DNA of 64,000 bases from Methanomicrobiales archaeon (GTDB lineage Archaea; Halobacteriota; Methanomicrobia; Methanomicrobiales; Methanospirillaceae). Location of the stretch: positions 1 through 64,000 of the forward strand of contig JANYKQ010000038.1 in the NCBI GenBank assembly GCA_025358115.1. The letters are read 5' to 3'. The notes under the pieces were generated by a model. That model did no database searches. It saw only the letters and a list, made by a program, of their open reading frames with translations, and was not told the DNA's origin. The position numbers were made by a program, and so were the translations under genes. Positions 63,016-64,000 of this stretch are shown here, piece by piece; the stretch's first letter is position 1, and each line of letters opens with the position of its first letter.

Positions 63016-63780
63016 TTAAATGGGTACCGGCATGGGTGTTGCAGGAGAATCGCACCGGCCCATGAAACAGATGAGCCCGTTCGGACAGGAATTCCCGCAG
63101 GACCCGCAATGTTTGGGATGGGTCAGTAAGTCAAAACAGCCGTCAGGACAACTTGTCTGTCCTGCTGTACAGAGAGCTGCACAATTACCGTTCTGGCAGT
63201 ATTTTCCGGCAGCGCAGGAATTCCCGCAGGACCCGCAACTGCTGTTATCTGTTCTCGGGTCAACGCAGGTATTATTGCAGGCAAGCCGGTCGGAAGGGCA
63301 GAAGACTGATTTTGTGATCGGCACCGTGGTCGGACTGGTTGTCATGACCGTTTTTTGGACCAGCGTAGCGGCTGCAGTCAGCGGTTCTGTTGTGGGCAGG
63401 AGTGTCGGCACTTTGGTCTTGACAACAACAGGTTCTTCATTGGATGCACTTGCCGTTCCGTTCATCCGGGTAATAGTTGATACCGGAGTTATGGGAGTGC
63501 CTGCGGAGACGGGTGACCCGCTGCCGGTAAACAGGGATGAACCAATGAAAAGGATGATAAGAATAATGATGACAAGTCCTGCCACTGCCACCAGGCCGTT
63601 TACTGACCTGATGCCGGATAATGCTGTCGGGGGGACCGGGCCGGGCTGTGTTGATTGCAGGGAGACTGGATCCTGAGAGTCGGTGAGATCCGGTGTGAGG
63701 GATATGCCACAGTTTGTACAGAATTTTTTATCAGGTTCAACGGCTTTGCCGCACCGGGGACAGAATCGCAGGCTGATCAC
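63016..63780 (-). CDS. Zinc-ribbon, transmembrane, cysteine-rich repeat protein
   Basis: A 254-residue protein. FCPRCGKAVEPDKKFCTNCG at the N-terminus is a cytoplasmic zinc ribbon. A helix at about 62-85 (VAVAGLVIIILIILFIGSSL) and a Thr/Pro-rich exported linker follow. The C-terminus has two repeats of about 40 residues with CGSCGNSCAAGKYCQNGNC and CGSCGNSCPNGLICFMGRC, a cysteine pattern also seen in many bacterial and archaeal secreted proteins. GTG is the start. The function is unknown; it may sense or bind outside ligands. Confidence 0.75.
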   Translation of the reverse strand: MISLRFCPRCGKAVEPDKKFCTNCGISLTPDLTDSQDPVSLQSTQPGPVPPTALSGIRSVNGLVAVAGLVIIILIILFIGSSLFTGSGSPVSAGTPITPVSTITRMNGTASASNEEPVVVKTKVPTLLPTTEPLTAAATLVQKTVMTTSPTTVPITKSVFCPSDRLACNNTCVDPRTDNSSCGSCGNSCAAGKYCQNGNCAALCTAGQTSCPDGCFDLLTHPKHCGSCGNSCPNGLICFMGRCDSPATPMPVPI

Positions 63781-63966
63781 ATTACACGCTCTCGGGTACT
63801 TTCATGTTCATGGGGCAGGAAAAAAAGGTTATGCCGGAAAGGGGGCATTATTTCCCTGTATCCGAAAATTTTGCAATCGCAAAAATCAGGTTAATCTGAA
63901 GTTTTCTTGTTAATTTTTTTAAAATCCAATCGTCGTAAGCAATGACTAGCGGCGCGGGAAAAAAGA

Positions 63967-64000
63967 TTATTTGGAAATGTACCAGCCGGTCTGGGTCTCG
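63967..64000 (-). CDS. Partial CDS, C-terminal end only
   Basis: A minus-strand frame enters from the right edge and ends ETQTGWYISK followed by TAA (63967-63969). Only eleven codons, stop included, are visible, so the product cannot be named; it is listed because the stop is followed by an intergenic-looking, AT-rich region. Confidence 0.3.
   Translation of the reverse strand, partial: ETQTGWYISK

Overview
The window looks like chromosomal DNA of a methanogenic archaeon of the order Methanomicrobiales, most like Methanoregula and its relatives. This is inferred from gene content: a GHMP-family enzyme matching ribofuranosylaminobenzene phosphate synthase (methanopterin pathway), an archaeal cbi corrin-ring operon, archaeal type IV pilins with the SPVIGVILMVAIT-type N-terminus, 6-phospho-3-hexuloisomerase, TATA-type promoters, GTG/TTG starts and GGTG-type ribosome sites. 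No 16S gene or database search supports the genus.

Layout. 1-4.7 kb: the edge of a possible transposase, an ACT-metallo-beta-lactamase fusion, hexuloisomerase, an aminotransferase and an M42 aminopeptidase. 4.8 kb: tRNA-Arg. 5.3-8.9 kb: a secreted M64-like metallopeptidase next to a membrane-tethered response regulator, then a DUF1616 protein. 9.2-15.8 kb: a seven-gene minus-strand operon of the MoxR/DUF58/DUF4350/DUF4129 type. 16-17.9 kb: a large protein crossing the membrane in its middle. 18.6-20.6 kb: three tandem pilin genes, each with its own promoter. 20.87-21.5 kb: a non-coding array with a 25-bp period, followed by tRNA-Leu. 21.9-27.9 kb: Kup and TrkH potassium transporters, an AI-2E-family permease and a TraB protein. 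28-30 kb: small conserved genes, including a caspase/CHAT-like protein and an AIM24-like protein. 30.2-35.9 kb: cbiT-L-F-G-H-C-D-E, compact and overlapping, which makes most of the corrin ring by the anaerobic route. 36-38.2 kb: small genes and repeats. 38.2-43.7 kb: a MutY-like glycosylase and mutL-mutS. 43.8-46.8 kb: two divergent genes, one broken by a frameshift and the other by an in-frame TAG. 47-64 kb: a flavin-type oxidoreductase, an MBL-rhodanese protein, a 2H/metallophosphoesterase fusion, a HAD hydrolase, a four-PAS SpoIIE phosphatase, DedA, the GHMP enzyme, CorA, a DUF2148 protein, a hotdog thioesterase, a glycosyltransferase, a UGM-like flavoprotein and a zinc-ribbon/Cys-rich membrane protein.

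The most unusual non-coding features are the 25-bp array beside the pilins and a family of five short inverted-repeat elements (MITE-like). These elements share termini of the type GGCTCTGTTGAAATCCT and lie only between genes. The most unusual coding features are the tethered response regulator paired with a secreted peptidase, the stand-alone caspase/CHAT-like protein, the two-headed phosphoesterase, and the PAS array copied at an exact 420-bp period.
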